A DNA stretch of 64,000 nucleotides from Pseudomonas cremoris (GCF_014230465.1 NZ_JAAXCY010000020.1:4524-68523), one strand, 5' to 3'. Counted from the first letter of the stretch, positions 5,661 through 14,951 are shown. Numbers and translations: made by a program. Notes: generated by a model from the sequence alone, not told the origin.

Positions 5661-8066
5661 TCAGAAACCAACGCTCGCCTGTACGAAGAACGTACGCGGC
5701 TCGCCCAGGTACAGGCCGGCATTGTTGTCGCTGGAACGCGTGTAGTGCTGCTGGTCAAATACGTTCTTCACGCCCACGCCCAGTTTGAGGTTGGACAGTT
5801 GCGCGCCAAAATCGTAGCCGCTGCGCACGTTGACCGAGACATAACCTGGGATGTCGCCATACCGGCCATCCGCGGTGCCCTGGGTGATGTAGGTCGTGCC
5901 AGTGCCCGGCGCGCGTTGGCCGGATTGAGCGTACACGTCCAGGTTGTGGGTCCAGTGGTTGACGTCGTAGCGCAGGCCCAGGGTCGCTACTTCACGGGAG
6001 TACAACGGCAGGTCTCGGTCTTTGAAGGGCACGTCGCCTACCGAGGTGGCCTTGGTGTAGGTAAAGCCCGCGTTGGCAGTCAGGCCGTCAAGGCGCGGGT
6101 CCAGGTTCGACAGGTCGTAATGGGCCGACGCTTCGACCCCTTCGTGCTTGGTGGCACCCAGGTTGGTCCAGCCTACGGCGTTGCTGACGTATTGCAGTTC
6201 ATCCGAGAAGTCGATGTAGAAGAACGTCAGCTCGCCGCCCCACACATTGTCGTTGTAGCGCGTACCCACTTCGTAGGTCTTGGCTTTTTCCGGGTTCAGG
6301 CCGTTGGCTGTCTGGTCACCCGAGCCGCCTTGGCCCACCTGAAAGTATTGCAGGCTGCCAAACGAGGTCTCGTAGTTGGCAAACAACTTCCAGGCATCGG
6401 AGATGTGGTACATCACGCTCAAGGCCGGCAGCGGCTCGTTGCTGTTAACCTCGCGACGTTTTTCGGTGGTGCGGGCACCGGTCAGGGGAACAACCGGGCG
6501 GTCGTGCCATTCGGTGCGGATGTCTTCGAAGCGGATACCCGGGGTGATGGTCCACTTGCCGATATCGATCTTGTTATCGACGTAGAACGCGTTGGCCTCA
6601 GTGCCGCCAGTACGGTCCTGATAGACATGGCCATCACTGCGCCCGCCAGGCGTCGGCACATTGTTCGTCAGCAACAGGCTGGTGGCCTGCTCGTGCATGC
6701 CCTCCTTGAGATAGCGATAGCCGACGCTGACTTCCTGGGTGCTTGGGCCCACATCGAACACATGGGACACACGCGGCTCGATGCCAAAAGTGTAATAGGT
6801 GCGTGGGTACGAACCCAGGGTGAGCTGATCGATGTTGGCGATATTGCTGCCACGGAAGCTGTCGGAATAGTAGGTCAGCACTTCGGCCTGGGTACGGTCG
6901 TCGATCTGGCGGATGTACTTGAAGGACACGTCCTTGCGCCGGCCAGTGAAATTATCCCAGTCACGCACCGACTGGTACGGGTTGGCATCGAACTGCTTCT
7001 GGGTCAGGCCACCGGGCATGTCGGCGCTGGCGTCGTAGTAGTGGAAGTTCAGCGAGAAATCGTCTTGATCGGTCGGCGCCCAATGGGTCTTCAAGATCAC
7101 GTCGTCGATGTCGTTAGAGTTGTTGCTGTTGCGGTAGCCGTTGCCCTTGACCCCGGAATACAGCAACGCCACGCCGATGCCGTTGTCGGCGGTGCCGCCG
7201 ATAAAGGCGTTTTCGATGTGCTTCCAGCCGCCGTGCGCGGAGGTTTCCAGGGTGGTGCCGACTTCACCGGAGAATTGCTCGGGGATCGCGCGGGTCACGA
7301 AGTTGATCACACCACCCACGTTTTGTGGCCCGTAACGCACGGAACCGGCGCCACGGACGACGTCGATGCTGTCCAGGTTGCCGGAGGAGATCGGCGCCAT
7401 CGACAGCTGCGGCTGGCCGTAAGGCGCAAACGCGGCCGGCACGCCGTCAATCAATACGGTGGAACGTGGCGACAGGCGCGATGTGAGGCCGCGTACACCG
7501 ACGTTGAGGGAAATGTCACTGCCGCCGGTGCCGTTGGCTTCCTGCACTTGCACACCGGGGATACGCCGCAGCACGTCGCCGACGTTCATCGCGCCCTGCT
7601 CTACCATGGCTTCACGGCGTACCACCGTCCGCGCGCCGGGGTGGTTCTGCACCACTTCGGCATTGGCGTCACCGAGCCAGTCGCCGACCACCTTGATGTC
7701 GGTAGCACCCAGTTCCAGCGGCGAGCCAGCGGCACCGGTGCCGCTGCTCAGTGGGCGCAAGGTCACGGAGCCGGCATCGATCTGATAATCCAGGCCGCTG
7801 CCTTGCAGCAATTGGCGCAGGGCTTGTTCCGGTGAAAGATTGCCGTCGACTGCAGGCGCTTGCTTGCCGGCAACCAGGTCGGGGCTGAAGAACACTTGCA
7901 GGGAAGTCTGCTGACCCAGTTGGCTCAGCGCCGCCCCCAGGGGCTGGGCCTGGATGTGAATGCCGTCGGCAGCGTAGGCCGCAGGTAGCGCGGCGCTGAC
8001 GGCGAGTGCCAGGGCCAGTGGCGCCCAGCGGGAGAATTTATTGTTGTGAGCGGCGAGTTTTTTCAC
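5661..8066 (-). CDS. fecA: TonB-dependent ferric citrate receptor, transducer type
   Basis: An outer-membrane receptor of about 801 residues. After a signal peptide (WAPLALALAVSAALPAAYA) comes an STN signalling domain (IHIQAQPLGAALSQLG to about residue 105), then the plug, then a 22-strand barrel ending in FFVQASVGF. The plug segment STVLIDGVPAAFAPYGQPQLS followed by VRYGPQNVGGVINFVTRAIP, and the barrel segment ADMPGGL, match E. coli FecA as I remember it, so diferric dicitrate is the likely ligand. The start is taken as GTG 8066, with AAGG seven bases upstream; no ATG fits the signal peptide. fecR lies 97 bases upstream and fecI before it, the standard fecIRA order. Confidence 0.88.
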   Translation of the reverse strand: MKKLAAHNNKFSRWAPLALALAVSAALPAAYAADGIHIQAQPLGAALSQLGQQTSLQVFFSPDLVAGKQAPAVDGNLSPEQALRQLLQGSGLDYQIDAGSVTLRPLSSGTGAAGSPLELGATDIKVVGDWLGDANAEVVQNHPGARTVVRREAMVEQGAMNVGDVLRRIPGVQVQEANGTGGSDISLNVGVRGLTSRLSPRSTVLIDGVPAAFAPYGQPQLSMAPISSGNLDSIDVVRGAGSVRYGPQNVGGVINFVTRAIPEQFSGEVGTTLETSAHGGWKHIENAFIGGTADNGIGVALLYSGVKGNGYRNSNNSNDIDDVILKTHWAPTDQDDFSLNFHYYDASADMPGGLTQKQFDANPYQSVRDWDNFTGRRKDVSFKYIRQIDDRTQAEVLTYYSDSFRGSNIANIDQLTLGSYPRTYYTFGIEPRVSHVFDVGPSTQEVSVGYRYLKEGMHEQATSLLLTNNVPTPGGRSDGHVYQDRTGGTEANAFYVDNKIDIGKWTITPGIRFEDIRTEWHDRPVVPLTGARTTEKRREVNSNEPLPALSVMYHISDAWKLFANYETSFGSLQYFQVGQGGSGDQTANGLNPEKAKTYEVGTRYNDNVWGGELTFFYIDFSDELQYVSNAVGWTNLGATKHEGVEASAHYDLSNLDPRLDGLTANAGFTYTKATSVGDVPFKDRDLPLYSREVATLGLRYDVNHWTHNLDVYAQSGQRAPGTGTTYITQGTADGRYGDIPGYVSVNVRSGYDFGAQLSNLKLGVGVKNVFDQQHYTRSSDNNAGLYLGEPRTFFVQASVGF

Positions 8067-8163
8067 GTCGAGCCTTGTCCTGTGATCGCAAGTGTGTGCG
8101 GCTGTTAATGCAAACCAGTTGCAGTTGCAGGAGAAGACGAAGAACTCAAAAAAAACCTGAATC

Positions 8164-9117
8164 TCAGCGCGAAATAATTTCCTGGCTGCCATCCGGCAGG
8201 TTGCGCAAGGCCACCGGCAAGATGTGCGGCAGGACCTTGAGCAAGGCATCGGTGTCGTTGGCCTTGAACACACTGGTCAGTCGCAGGTCTCTGACCGCCG
8301 GCGTGCTCACCCGCAACGGATGCTCTCGATAACGTGAGACTTCCCGAGCGACTTCACCCAGCGAAGCGTTGTTGAACACCAGCTTGCCAGTGCGCCAAGC
8401 CGTCAGTTCTTCGGCATTCACAGCGTAGGACGCCGCCACCTGGCCCTTGCTATCCACATGGGTGCCCAGGCCCGCCGTCAGCGTCACCACCTCGTCCGGC
8501 GAGCGGCCTCGCACTTTCACGGTACCGGCCTCGACCACCACGCGGGTTTGGTCATCATCACGACGCACATCAAAACGCGTGCCGGTGACTGTCACCTGCC
8601 CTACCCCGGCGGCGACCACAAAGGGTCGACTGGTGTCGTGCTCGACACTGAACATGACTTCGCCCTGCTTGAGCTCCACGCCGCGCCGGCCTTTTTCAAA
8701 GTGCACCGCGACCACGCTGCGGCTATTGAGGTCCATCACCGAACCGTCAGGCAATGCCACTTGGCGGTGTTCGCCCAGGCGCGTGCTGAATTCAGCGTTG
8801 TAGGGCTTGGGATGATCGAGACCGCTGAACAGGCCCAACCCCAAGGCGACGGTGACCAGGCTGGCGGCCACCGCATAACGCAACACGGTTCGGCGCTTGG
8901 GCCTTTCGGCCGGGCCGTCGCACAGTGCCCGCAAGCGAGCCCTGGGCAGCAAGTCCGTGGCGCTCCACACGCCTTGCAGCACATCGAATTCGTATTGATG
9001 CTCGGCTTTTTCAACACGCCACGCGTCGAACTGCTCACGCTCGCAGGCGCTCAGCTCAGTGTCTTGCAAGCGTACAAACCATTGCGCGGCTTCGTCGCGA
9101 GCACGGCTATCCATCAT
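8164..9117 (-). CDS. fecR: FecR-type anti-sigma factor / sigma regulator
   Basis: The product is about 317 residues. The N-terminal cytoplasmic helical domain (DEAAQWFVRLQDTELSACEREQFDAW, DUF4880 type) binds the sigma factor. One membrane span follows at about 86-105 (YAVAASLVTVALGLGLF), then a periplasmic FecR beta domain (ALPDGSVMDLNSRS, VTVTGTRFDVRRDD). It relays ligand occupancy of FecA to FecI. Start ATG 9117 has AGGA six bases upstream; an ATG at 9150 overlapping the fecI stop by four bases is also possible. Confidence 0.85.
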   Translation of the reverse strand: MMDSRARDEAAQWFVRLQDTELSACEREQFDAWRVEKAEHQYEFDVLQGVWSATDLLPRARLRALCDGPAERPKRRTVLRYAVAASLVTVALGLGLFSGLDHPKPYNAEFSTRLGEHRQVALPDGSVMDLNSRSVVAVHFEKGRRGVELKQGEVMFSVEHDTSRPFVVAAGVGQVTVTGTRFDVRRDDDQTRVVVEAGTVKVRGRSPDEVVTLTAGLGTHVDSKGQVAASYAVNAEELTAWRTGKLVFNNASLGEVAREVSRYREHPLRVSTPAVRDLRLTSVFKANDTDALLKVLPHILPVALRNLPDGSQEIISR

Positions 9118-9146
9118 GGAAGGTCCTGTTTCAAAGCGGGCATGAG

Positions 9147-9644
9147 TCATGGGGCCATCGCATCCAGGCGGTCGCGCAGATGCCGCAGGGTGCGGATCAT
9201 ATACTTTTCAACCATGTTCTTGGACAGCCCCAGGCGCTCGGCGATTTCCTGCTGGGTCAGGCCCTCGATCTTCTGCCAGATGAAAATCTTGCGGCAGTTG
9301 AGCGGCAGTTCCGCCAAGGCCTGTTCAATGGAGTCCGCCAATTGGATCGCGTGCATGAAATGCTCCGGGTCGCCGCTGGGGGGCGTCTGATCGAGGGCTC
9401 CCAGCTCCATGGCTTCGCGACGGTCTTCGCGTCGATAGGTGTCCACTGCAATATTGCGCGCGGTCTGGTGCAGATAGGCGCGTGGTTGCTCCACCTGGAT
9501 CGACTTGGCCTCCAGCACCCGCACAAAGGTGTCATGGGCCAGGTCTTCGGCCTCCTGACGGTTTCTGAGGCGGCGCGTCCAGGTCCGGATCAACTCTTCG
9601 TAATGCTCGAAAAAGCCTGTTCTGCGGGGCGGCTGAGGGATCAT
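9147..9644 (-). CDS. fecI: ECF RNA polymerase sigma factor, FecI type
   Basis: A 165-residue ECF sigma factor. Region 2 includes AEDLAHDTFVRVLEA (about 32-46) and the YLHQTARNIAVDTYRR helix. Region 4 is CRKIFIWQKIEGLTQQEIAERLGLSKNMVEKYM (about 118-150), a clear helix-turn-helix. It directs transcription of fecA when released or activated by FecR, and is the first gene of the fecIRA set. A Fur-like box lies about 30 bases before its ATG, in line with iron repression. Confidence 0.9.
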   Translation of the reverse strand: MIPQPPRRTGFFEHYEELIRTWTRRLRNRQEAEDLAHDTFVRVLEAKSIQVEQPRAYLHQTARNIAVDTYRREDRREAMELGALDQTPPSGDPEHFMHAIQLADSIEQALAELPLNCRKIFIWQKIEGLTQQEIAERLGLSKNMVEKYMIRTLRHLRDRLDAMAP

Positions 9645-9671
9645 CGCGAGAGCACTGGAGAGGCGGGACGT

Positions 9672-9692
9672 GAATAGTAATGCTTCCTATTA
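9672..9692 (-). promoter_or_regulatory. Fur-box-like element before fecI
   Basis: Minus strand AATAGGAAGCATTACTATTC, a partial match to the inverted AT-rich Fur consensus (GATAATGATAATCATTATC), placed directly upstream of fecI where Fur control is expected. Confidence 0.4.
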
Positions 9693-9725
9693 AGTCGAGC
9701 AATTGCTGACTGCCAGGCGATAAAA

Positions 9726-10370
9726 CTAAACCAAACCGGCCGCCTGCTTCAAACGGCTCAATTTCGCGCGGCTGCCGCACACGCTCATCTGGCACCATCG
9801 ACGCTGCTTGTTCTTGGAGACGTCCAGGAATATCCAATCGCAGTCCGTGGAACTGCAACTCCTTAATGCGTGCAGATCACCAGAAACCAGCAACTGCGTG
9901 GCCTCGATGGCCAGGCGCCCCAATAGCATCGCCGTCAGTTCCTGGGCCGTCGCACAGGGTTTCCAGTCCCAGCCCGGCAGCCCGTCGACAGAACGCAGCA
10001 CTCGCCAAGTCACGCCTTGTTGAAAGGCCAGGTTGATCTGCTGCAAATCCTCATCGGCAGCGGCCTGATCTAATGACAGCGCGTAAAACACGCGGTACAG
10101 GCATTCCCTGAACGCAATAATGGCGTCGAGGTTCGGCTGATAGGAAATAGGCGTCTCGAACACCATGGGTTTATAGGTTTCAAACTCCTGGGCAGAGATC
10201 ACTGATGCATGTACTGCCCATTGAAAGAAGAACTGAAAACTGGTGAGCCGCTCTTCCATCAGGGTAAGTGTGGTGCCAGGACGTCGGCCGTTGTTGGTAT
10301 TGATAAAGTCCAATGCCCGGGTGCCGCCAATCAAGCGAATCGACTTTGCAGTGCCCGTGAAATGTATCAT
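9726..10370 (-). CDS. CGNR zinc-finger protein (ABATE-domain family), probable transcription regulator
   Basis: A 214-residue protein. The C-terminus carries the CGNR zinc-finger pattern C-S-S-T-D-C-D-W-I-F-L-D ... R-R-W-C-Q-M-S-V-C-G-S-R (about 170-200), with S in place of N in CGNR. The N-terminal part (LIGGTRALDFINTNNGRR, about 12-29) fits the stress-induced ABATE domain. Proteins of this build are thought to be transcription regulators. Start ATG 10370 has AGGAG five bases upstream. That ribosome binding site is one arm of an 11-bp perfect inverted repeat (10375-10429), so translation may be regulated. It follows the sulfotransferase/APS-kinase operon by 94 bases on the same strand and may regulate it. 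Confidence 0.75.
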   Translation of the reverse strand: MIHFTGTAKSIRLIGGTRALDFINTNNGRRPGTTLTLMEERLTSFQFFFQWAVHASVISAQEFETYKPMVFETPISYQPNLDAIIAFRECLYRVFYALSLDQAAADEDLQQINLAFQQGVTWRVLRSVDGLPGWDWKPCATAQELTAMLLGRLAIEATQLLVSGDLHALRSCSSTDCDWIFLDVSKNKQRRWCQMSVCGSRAKLSRLKQAAGLV

Positions 10371-10374
10371 GCGT

Positions 10375-10429
10375 ACTCCTGGAAAACGGGGGTTCCTCCG
10401 ATGGCGCAGAGTACCTTGTTTCCAGGAGT
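10375..10429 (-). promoter_or_regulatory. Inverted repeat masking the ribosome binding site of the CGNR gene
   Basis: ACTCCTGGAAA (10375-10385) and TTTCCAGGAGT (10419-10429) are perfect 11-base complements separated by 33 bases. In the minus-strand mRNA one arm contains the AGGAG of the gene starting at 10370, so the hairpin would hide it. The same repeat could also be a two-part operator. Confidence 0.6.
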
Positions 10430-10464
10430 TGCAAATACCGTGATCCCCAAGCAAAGACCAACGG

Positions 10465-11079
10465 TTAAGTTTGCGTACCGCGCTGCGCGATCCACTCAAG
10501 AATAGTCACTACCGACTGCTCAACGGACAACGCCTGCGTATTCAAGTGCACTTCGGGAAAGATGGGCACGTCATAGTGAGAGTCGATACCGGTAAAGTGC
10601 TTGATCAGCCCCGACCGGGCCTTTTTATATAAGCCTTTGGGATCCCGTTGTTCGGCTGTTTCCAAGGGCGCATCAACATGCACTTCGACGAAGTGCTCGT
10701 TACCGATAATAGAGCGTGCGTAATGCCGGCTCGCCGATGAAGGTGAGATCAGCGCCACGATCACAATCAGCCCGGTATCGAGCATCAAGCGCGCCACCTC
10801 CGCGACCCGGCGGATATTTTCATCGCGGTCACCCTCGGTAAACCCCAGGTCGCGGCACAACCCGCCGCGCACCGAATCACCGTCAAGGATGCAGGTGAAC
10901 AGGCCTTGTGCGTGCAACGCGACCTCCAACGCATCGGCAATCGTCGACTTGCCGGAGGCGGAAATACCGGTCATCCAGATGACCAGAGGCTTCTGCTTCA
11001 TTCGAGTGTGTTCGGCCTGCAGATGGCTGAATGCAAACGCATGCAGGTTTTGGTTTTGACTGTTCGGAAAATAACTCAT
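10465..11079 (-). CDS. cysC: Adenylylsulfate (APS) kinase
   Basis: A 204-residue CysC-type kinase that makes PAPS from APS and ATP. It shows the P-loop WMTGISASGKST (about 35-46), the LDGDSVRGGLCRDLGFTEGDRDENIRR block (APS binding), and FVEVHVDAPLETAEQRDPKGLYKKARSG. It has a short N-terminal extension relative to MKQKPLV (Met27), which could be the true start. The upstream start overlaps the MFS stop by four bases (ATGA) and has GGAGG upstream, so I keep it. It is the last gene of the minus-strand operon. As a stand-alone PAPS maker beside a sulfotransferase, it probably supplies sulfate for that enzyme rather than for cysteine synthesis. Confidence 0.88.
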   Translation of the reverse strand: MSYFPNSQNQNLHAFAFSHLQAEHTRMKQKPLVIWMTGISASGKSTIADALEVALHAQGLFTCILDGDSVRGGLCRDLGFTEGDRDENIRRVAEVARLMLDTGLIVIVALISPSSASRHYARSIIGNEHFVEVHVDAPLETAEQRDPKGLYKKARSGLIKHFTGIDSHYDVPIFPEVHLNTQALSVEQSVVTILEWIAQRGTQT

Positions 11080-12305
11080 GGCCGCTCACCCTCCGTTGCT
11101 GAAACAGGCTGTTGACCCAACATGAACACCATCACGCACTGCACAAAGAGCAACAGCGCAACCACCGCATACACCATGGAAAACGAGCCCGTCAGGTCCT
11201 TGGAAAACCCACCGAGAAAGTTGCCGCACACCCCACCCAAACCAATCAACACATTGGCAATGCCGAAGGCCTGGGTCAGGCGGCTGACCGGCACGATTTG
11301 CCCGATATAGCTGGGGACAAGCCCGAAGATCGGGTAAAACGCCAACGCAAACAGAAACGCAGCCAGGTAGAACAGCGGGATGCTGTTGAAGCTGAACACC
11401 AAGGTCGCCGCCAGGCCTGCACTCAGAAAACACATCGCCAATGACGCCCGTACCCCGACCTTGTCGGCAATCCAGCCCACCAGGAAACCCGACGCCATGC
11501 CCACGGCGCCGATGGTGGTCCAGATAAACCCGGCGTCCTGCACCGACACGCCCAACTCATCGCGAAGAAACGGTGCCAGGTAGGTCTGGAAAGGCAGCAA
11601 TGCCATGCCATTGAGAAAGGCGATGGCCCAGGTCAGGTACAGCGAACGGCTTAGCCAGGGTGCGTGGCTGTCGAGCGCTGCCGAGCGCTGCCTGGAAAAC
11701 CCGCTGTCCTCGCCTGCCGCCAGGTTGCGCAACAGGAACCAGGCGATGACACACAGGGCCACCGATATCACACCGGCGGTGAGCCAGATCGAACGCCAGC
11801 CGCCGTGCAGCGTCAGGAACGACACCAACAAGCCGTTGATAAACACGCCGTAGCTGGTACCGCTGGAGATCAGCCCCATGACCCGTGAGCGATTGCCGGG
11901 GCTGAACCCCTTGGCAACGATCTCCGCCAGCGGGATATACACCGACGCCGAGCAACCGCCGAGCAAGATCAACAACCCTCCAGACAACCAGATGTTGTCA
12001 CTGACACTCAGCCCCAGCAGCGCCAACGAGGTGATCACCGTGGACACCAGGCTGATCTTCCAGCCCTCGAAGTAACGGCTGATATAGCTCGTGACCGATG
12101 AAAACAGCAAGAAGCCAATCTGCGCACCGCCCGTGATCAGCCCGACGGTGGTGTAGTCGAAGCCGATGTCGCGGCGCATGTCCACCACCAGGTTGGCGAA
12201 CAGGTACACACCAAAGCCATAGGTGCTGGCCACAAACCCGGTCAACACCACCGCCAGCACCACGCTGTCCAGGGTGCGCGGGGTGCTCTGTACAAGTGTG
12301 CTCAT
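11076..12305 (-). CDS. MFS transporter, likely exporter of the cluster product
   Basis: A 409-residue protein with twelve predicted membrane spans; YLFANLVVDMRRDIGFDYTTVGLITGG opens the first two. It resembles MFS carriers of the oxalate/formate or YbfB-like type. GTAAGGAAG stands eight bases before ATG 12305. It sits ten bases after the methyltransferase stop and overlaps cysC by four bases. Placement among biosynthetic genes suggests export of the finished metabolite; uptake of a precursor cannot be excluded. Confidence 0.8.
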   Translation of the reverse strand: MSTLVQSTPRTLDSVVLAVVLTGFVASTYGFGVYLFANLVVDMRRDIGFDYTTVGLITGGAQIGFLLFSSVTSYISRYFEGWKISLVSTVITSLALLGLSVSDNIWLSGGLLILLGGCSASVYIPLAEIVAKGFSPGNRSRVMGLISSGTSYGVFINGLLVSFLTLHGGWRSIWLTAGVISVALCVIAWFLLRNLAAGEDSGFSRQRSAALDSHAPWLSRSLYLTWAIAFLNGMALLPFQTYLAPFLRDELGVSVQDAGFIWTTIGAVGMASGFLVGWIADKVGVRASLAMCFLSAGLAATLVFSFNSIPLFYLAAFLFALAFYPIFGLVPSYIGQIVPVSRLTQAFGIANVLIGLGGVCGNFLGGFSKDLTGSFSMVYAVVALLLFVQCVMVFMLGQQPVSATEGERP

Positions 12306-12314
12306 CGTGCTTCC

Positions 12315-13085
12315 TTACACAGCGCGTGCAGTGTGGATGACAAAGTCGCAATTCATCATGTCGTAGTTACGCTGGAAATCGCCGTAGCTCTCATGCACGG
12401 CAAACCCGGACGCAAGCACCTCAGTGGCCAACTCGCCAGGCAACAACGGGTAGACCTTCAGCCGGTACTGCTCAGCGTTATCGAAGGTGTAGATGAACTC
12501 ACAGAGGTGCTGATCGACCTGACCCAGGCTGACCGACGCGTTCGTGCCGCAGTAGTAGTAATTACCGCTGGCTTTGAAATTACCCGCGCGAATGGCGAGG
12601 AAGTTGCGTTGGTCGACAATCAGCAAACCACCCGGCTTGAGCAAGGCCCGGAACTTCTCCAGCACATTGAGGCGATCATGGGCGGCGAACACATGGCACA
12701 ACGAACTGCCCAGGCACACCACTGCATCGAACTGCCCCAAGTCCTGGGGGTCGAGGGACAGCCAGTCACGGTAGTGGGATTGAATCTCCAGGCCATGCTC
12801 ACGAAAGTTCGCCCGGGCCTTGGTCAGCATGGTGCTGCTGCCGTCGGTGGCGACCACGTCAAAACCCGCCTGCTTGAGCTGCACCGCGTGAAAGCCACTG
12901 CCCGTCGATACATCGATCACCGACTGCACGCCATGTTCGCGCAGCAGCTTTTCAAAGAAGCCGCCCTCCCCGGCCTTGCGTTTTTCCCAGTCAATCAACT
13001 CGTCCCAGCGCTCGACGAAATTCGCCGAATACTGCGCGGAGTAACTGGCCACTTCGTTGTGTTTTCGCCCTGATACTTGATTCAT
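12315..13085 (-). CDS. SAM-dependent methyltransferase, glycine/sarcosine N-methyltransferase-like
   Basis: A 256-residue class I methyltransferase. Motif I is SVIDVSTGSGFHAVQL (about 54-69), followed by acidic VVATDGSSTML and FDAVVCLGSSLCHVF. The later LLKPGGLLIVDQRNF ... YYYCG ... VDQHLCEFIYTF pattern is the one I remember from halophile glycine/sarcosine N-methyltransferases of the betaine pathway. The native substrate is probably an amine or amino acid carried by the cluster intermediate. ATG 13085 has TAGGTG upstream. It is eight bases after the oxidoreductase gene. Confidence 0.75.
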   Translation of the reverse strand: MNQVSGRKHNEVASYSAQYSANFVERWDELIDWEKRKAGEGGFFEKLLREHGVQSVIDVSTGSGFHAVQLKQAGFDVVATDGSSTMLTKARANFREHGLEIQSHYRDWLSLDPQDLGQFDAVVCLGSSLCHVFAAHDRLNVLEKFRALLKPGGLLIVDQRNFLAIRAGNFKASGNYYYCGTNASVSLGQVDQHLCEFIYTFDNAEQYRLKVYPLLPGELATEVLASGFAVHESYGDFQRNYDMMNCDFVIHTARAV

Positions 13086-13092
13086 CGCACAC

Positions 13093-14229
13093 CTACCAAG
13101 TTGAATTCTTGAAAGACAGGTACTTGCTCGCCAGCTCGCGGGCAAAATCGGCCGACTGCTCGATCGACATGGTTTTCTTGGAGTAGCCCAGCAGCGTTTG
13201 CATGATCGCCATGCACTGCGGGTTGAACGTGACGGAACCGTCACAATGGATCTCGTCGATGCCGTCCTGGCTCTGGCAGATGGCGTTGATGCGCACGGCC
13301 TCGTCCTGCGGGCAGGCGTCGGAGAACTGCACGTCGATCTGCCCATCGTGCAGCCACACCGGATAACCACCCGGAAGCCCCAGCGGGCCCGGCGCATGCA
13401 CCAGCACCGGCGTGGGCGAAAACAGACCCTCGATCACCGTCACGGCCGAGCACGCGGTGAGGAACTGCCCATCAACGCCACCCAAGCGCCGGAACTCGGC
13501 CTTAACCGTGGAAAACACCGACTCCGCTGGCAGGCGCGTTACCTCTGGCCGGTCGCGCACCTCATACAACAAGCGGTAACTGGCACGCGGCGGCAAGCCA
13601 CCGCGCGGCACGTAGTGGCTGAAGTAATGCTGGGCATACAAGCGCACTTGCACAGCAGCGGGTTCGCACTCCAGCAACCGGGCGATGGAAAAACGCACCG
13701 CAGGGATCAGGTTGGCCACATTGCCCACGCCGATATCCGGCGCCAGGCCGATCCTGGACAGGATCGGGTTGACCGCATCCGGGAAGGCCGCATTGACCGT
13801 CTTGGCCGAAATGCCCGAAGCCTTTACCGCTTGCATCAGGTAATGCATCAATGTCAGGTGCATCGGTAGCCACGGGCCAAACTGGGCCTGGTCGAGCTGT
13901 TCGAACGTGAGCTTGGGCAAACCGGTGATCACCCGCCACGACTGCAACGAAGCGCAGTTCACCAGGATGTCCGGCGCCTCGTCACGCAGCAGCCGCGTGA
14001 CCTTGTCGATCTCCGTGAGGTCGGCGATAACCGGCTTGATCGAAATGAACTGCCCCAACTGGGCACATGACAGCGCCACCAGATTGCACAGCCGCAGGGT
14101 CGATTCTTCATTGCGGCCCAACACCACAAACTCGAACTGGTTTTTCGGCCCGAGAATTTTCAGGATCTGCAGGCACAAGTTGCCCGCGCCAACCAGCAGC
14201 AGCTTTCTCTTGCGTATCGACTGGCTCAC
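13093..14229 (-). CDS. NAD(P)-binding oxidoreductase (saccharopine dehydrogenase-like fold)
   Basis: A 378-residue protein that opens with a Rossmann dinucleotide motif (KLLLVGAGNLCLQILKIL, about 9-26), followed by FVVLGRNEES (cofactor ribose site) and a VIADLTEIDKVTRLLRDEAPDILVNCAS segment, as in saccharopine/homospermidine-type dehydrogenases. No specific family was recognised for the C-terminal two thirds. It overlaps the SDR stop by four bases (ATGA), so it is translationally coupled. Its reaction (reductive coupling or oxidation of an intermediate) is inferred only from the fold. Confidence 0.65.
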   Translation of the reverse strand: MSQSIRKRKLLLVGAGNLCLQILKILGPKNQFEFVVLGRNEESTLRLCNLVALSCAQLGQFISIKPVIADLTEIDKVTRLLRDEAPDILVNCASLQSWRVITGLPKLTFEQLDQAQFGPWLPMHLTLMHYLMQAVKASGISAKTVNAAFPDAVNPILSRIGLAPDIGVGNVANLIPAVRFSIARLLECEPAAVQVRLYAQHYFSHYVPRGGLPPRASYRLLYEVRDRPEVTRLPAESVFSTVKAEFRRLGGVDGQFLTACSAVTVIEGLFSPTPVLVHAPGPLGLPGGYPVWLHDGQIDVQFSDACPQDEAVRINAICQSQDGIDEIHCDGSVTFNPQCMAIMQTLLGYSKKTMSIEQSADFARELASKYLSFKNSTW

Positions 14230-14951
14230 CGTGGGTAGGCTCCGTTGTCCACCGGAATAACCCTGCCGGTGATGTGGCGCATGGCATCGTTGACCAACAG
14301 CAGGATCACATCGGCGACGCCGCTGGGCAGAATGGGGTCTTTGAGGATTTCCTGGCGGGCGTACTCGTCACGCCGGTAAGTGGGGATGGTGTCGTAGATG
14401 GCGGTGTCATGAATCAGCGCCGGGGACACTGCGTTCACTCGTACAAAGGGGGCAAAGTTCCAGGCATTGGCCTTGGTCAGGCCGATGACCGCCGCCTTGG
14501 TCGCACCGTAAAGAGCGTCGCAGCTGCCCACCTCACCCGCCACCGAGGCAATGTTGACGATGCTGCGCGGGGCCTCGTGCTTCATTTCCCGCTCGGCAAA
14601 GTCCTTTGAGAGGTACACCAGAGCCTTGAGGTTCACATTGAGGATTTCGTCGACTTCATCATCGGAGTAGGCATAAACACTTTTGCCGTGATAAAGCCCA
14701 GCGTTATTCACCAGCCCATAAATAGTCGAATGGCGTTCATACAAAGCAGGGATAAAACCCTTGATGACGGCGTTATCCGAGAAGTCGGCAACCTGGGTCT
14801 CCAACACATCCGCGCCATATTGATTTTGCAGTACGCGCAACCCTTCGGCATCTTTATCGGCAGCGATAACGAAATACCCTTGTTCAATCGCTTTTATCAA
14901 CGTGGCCCGCCCAATCCCGTTGGCCGCGCCGGTAATAATCAACTTCTTCAT
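14226..14951 (-). CDS. Short-chain dehydrogenase/reductase
   Basis: A 241-residue classical SDR. It has the cofactor motif TGAANGIG at about 7-14, NNAG at about 84-87, catalytic Ser in IVNIASVAG and the Y-G-A-T-K catalytic pair at about 146-150. The acidic residue after beta-2 (AADKD) favours NAD(H). ATG 14951 has AAGGA upstream. It lies ten bases after the sulfotransferase gene and overlaps the next gene by four bases. Confidence 0.85.
   Translation of the reverse strand: MKKLIITGAANGIGRATLIKAIEQGYFVIAADKDAEGLRVLQNQYGADVLETQVADFSDNAVIKGFIPALYERHSTIYGLVNNAGLYHGKSVYAYSDDEVDEILNVNLKALVYLSKDFAEREMKHEAPRSIVNIASVAGEVGSCDALYGATKAAVIGLTKANAWNFAPFVRVNAVSPALIHDTAIYDTIPTYRRDEYARQEILKDPILPSGVADVILLLVNDAMRHITGRVIPVDNGAYPR

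Noticed and set aside
5745..7835. Long plus-strand open frame (about 700 codons) opposite fecA
   Set aside because: Antisense shadow of a GC-rich gene; no ribosome binding site, no domain, and its composition mirrors the fecA codon pattern.
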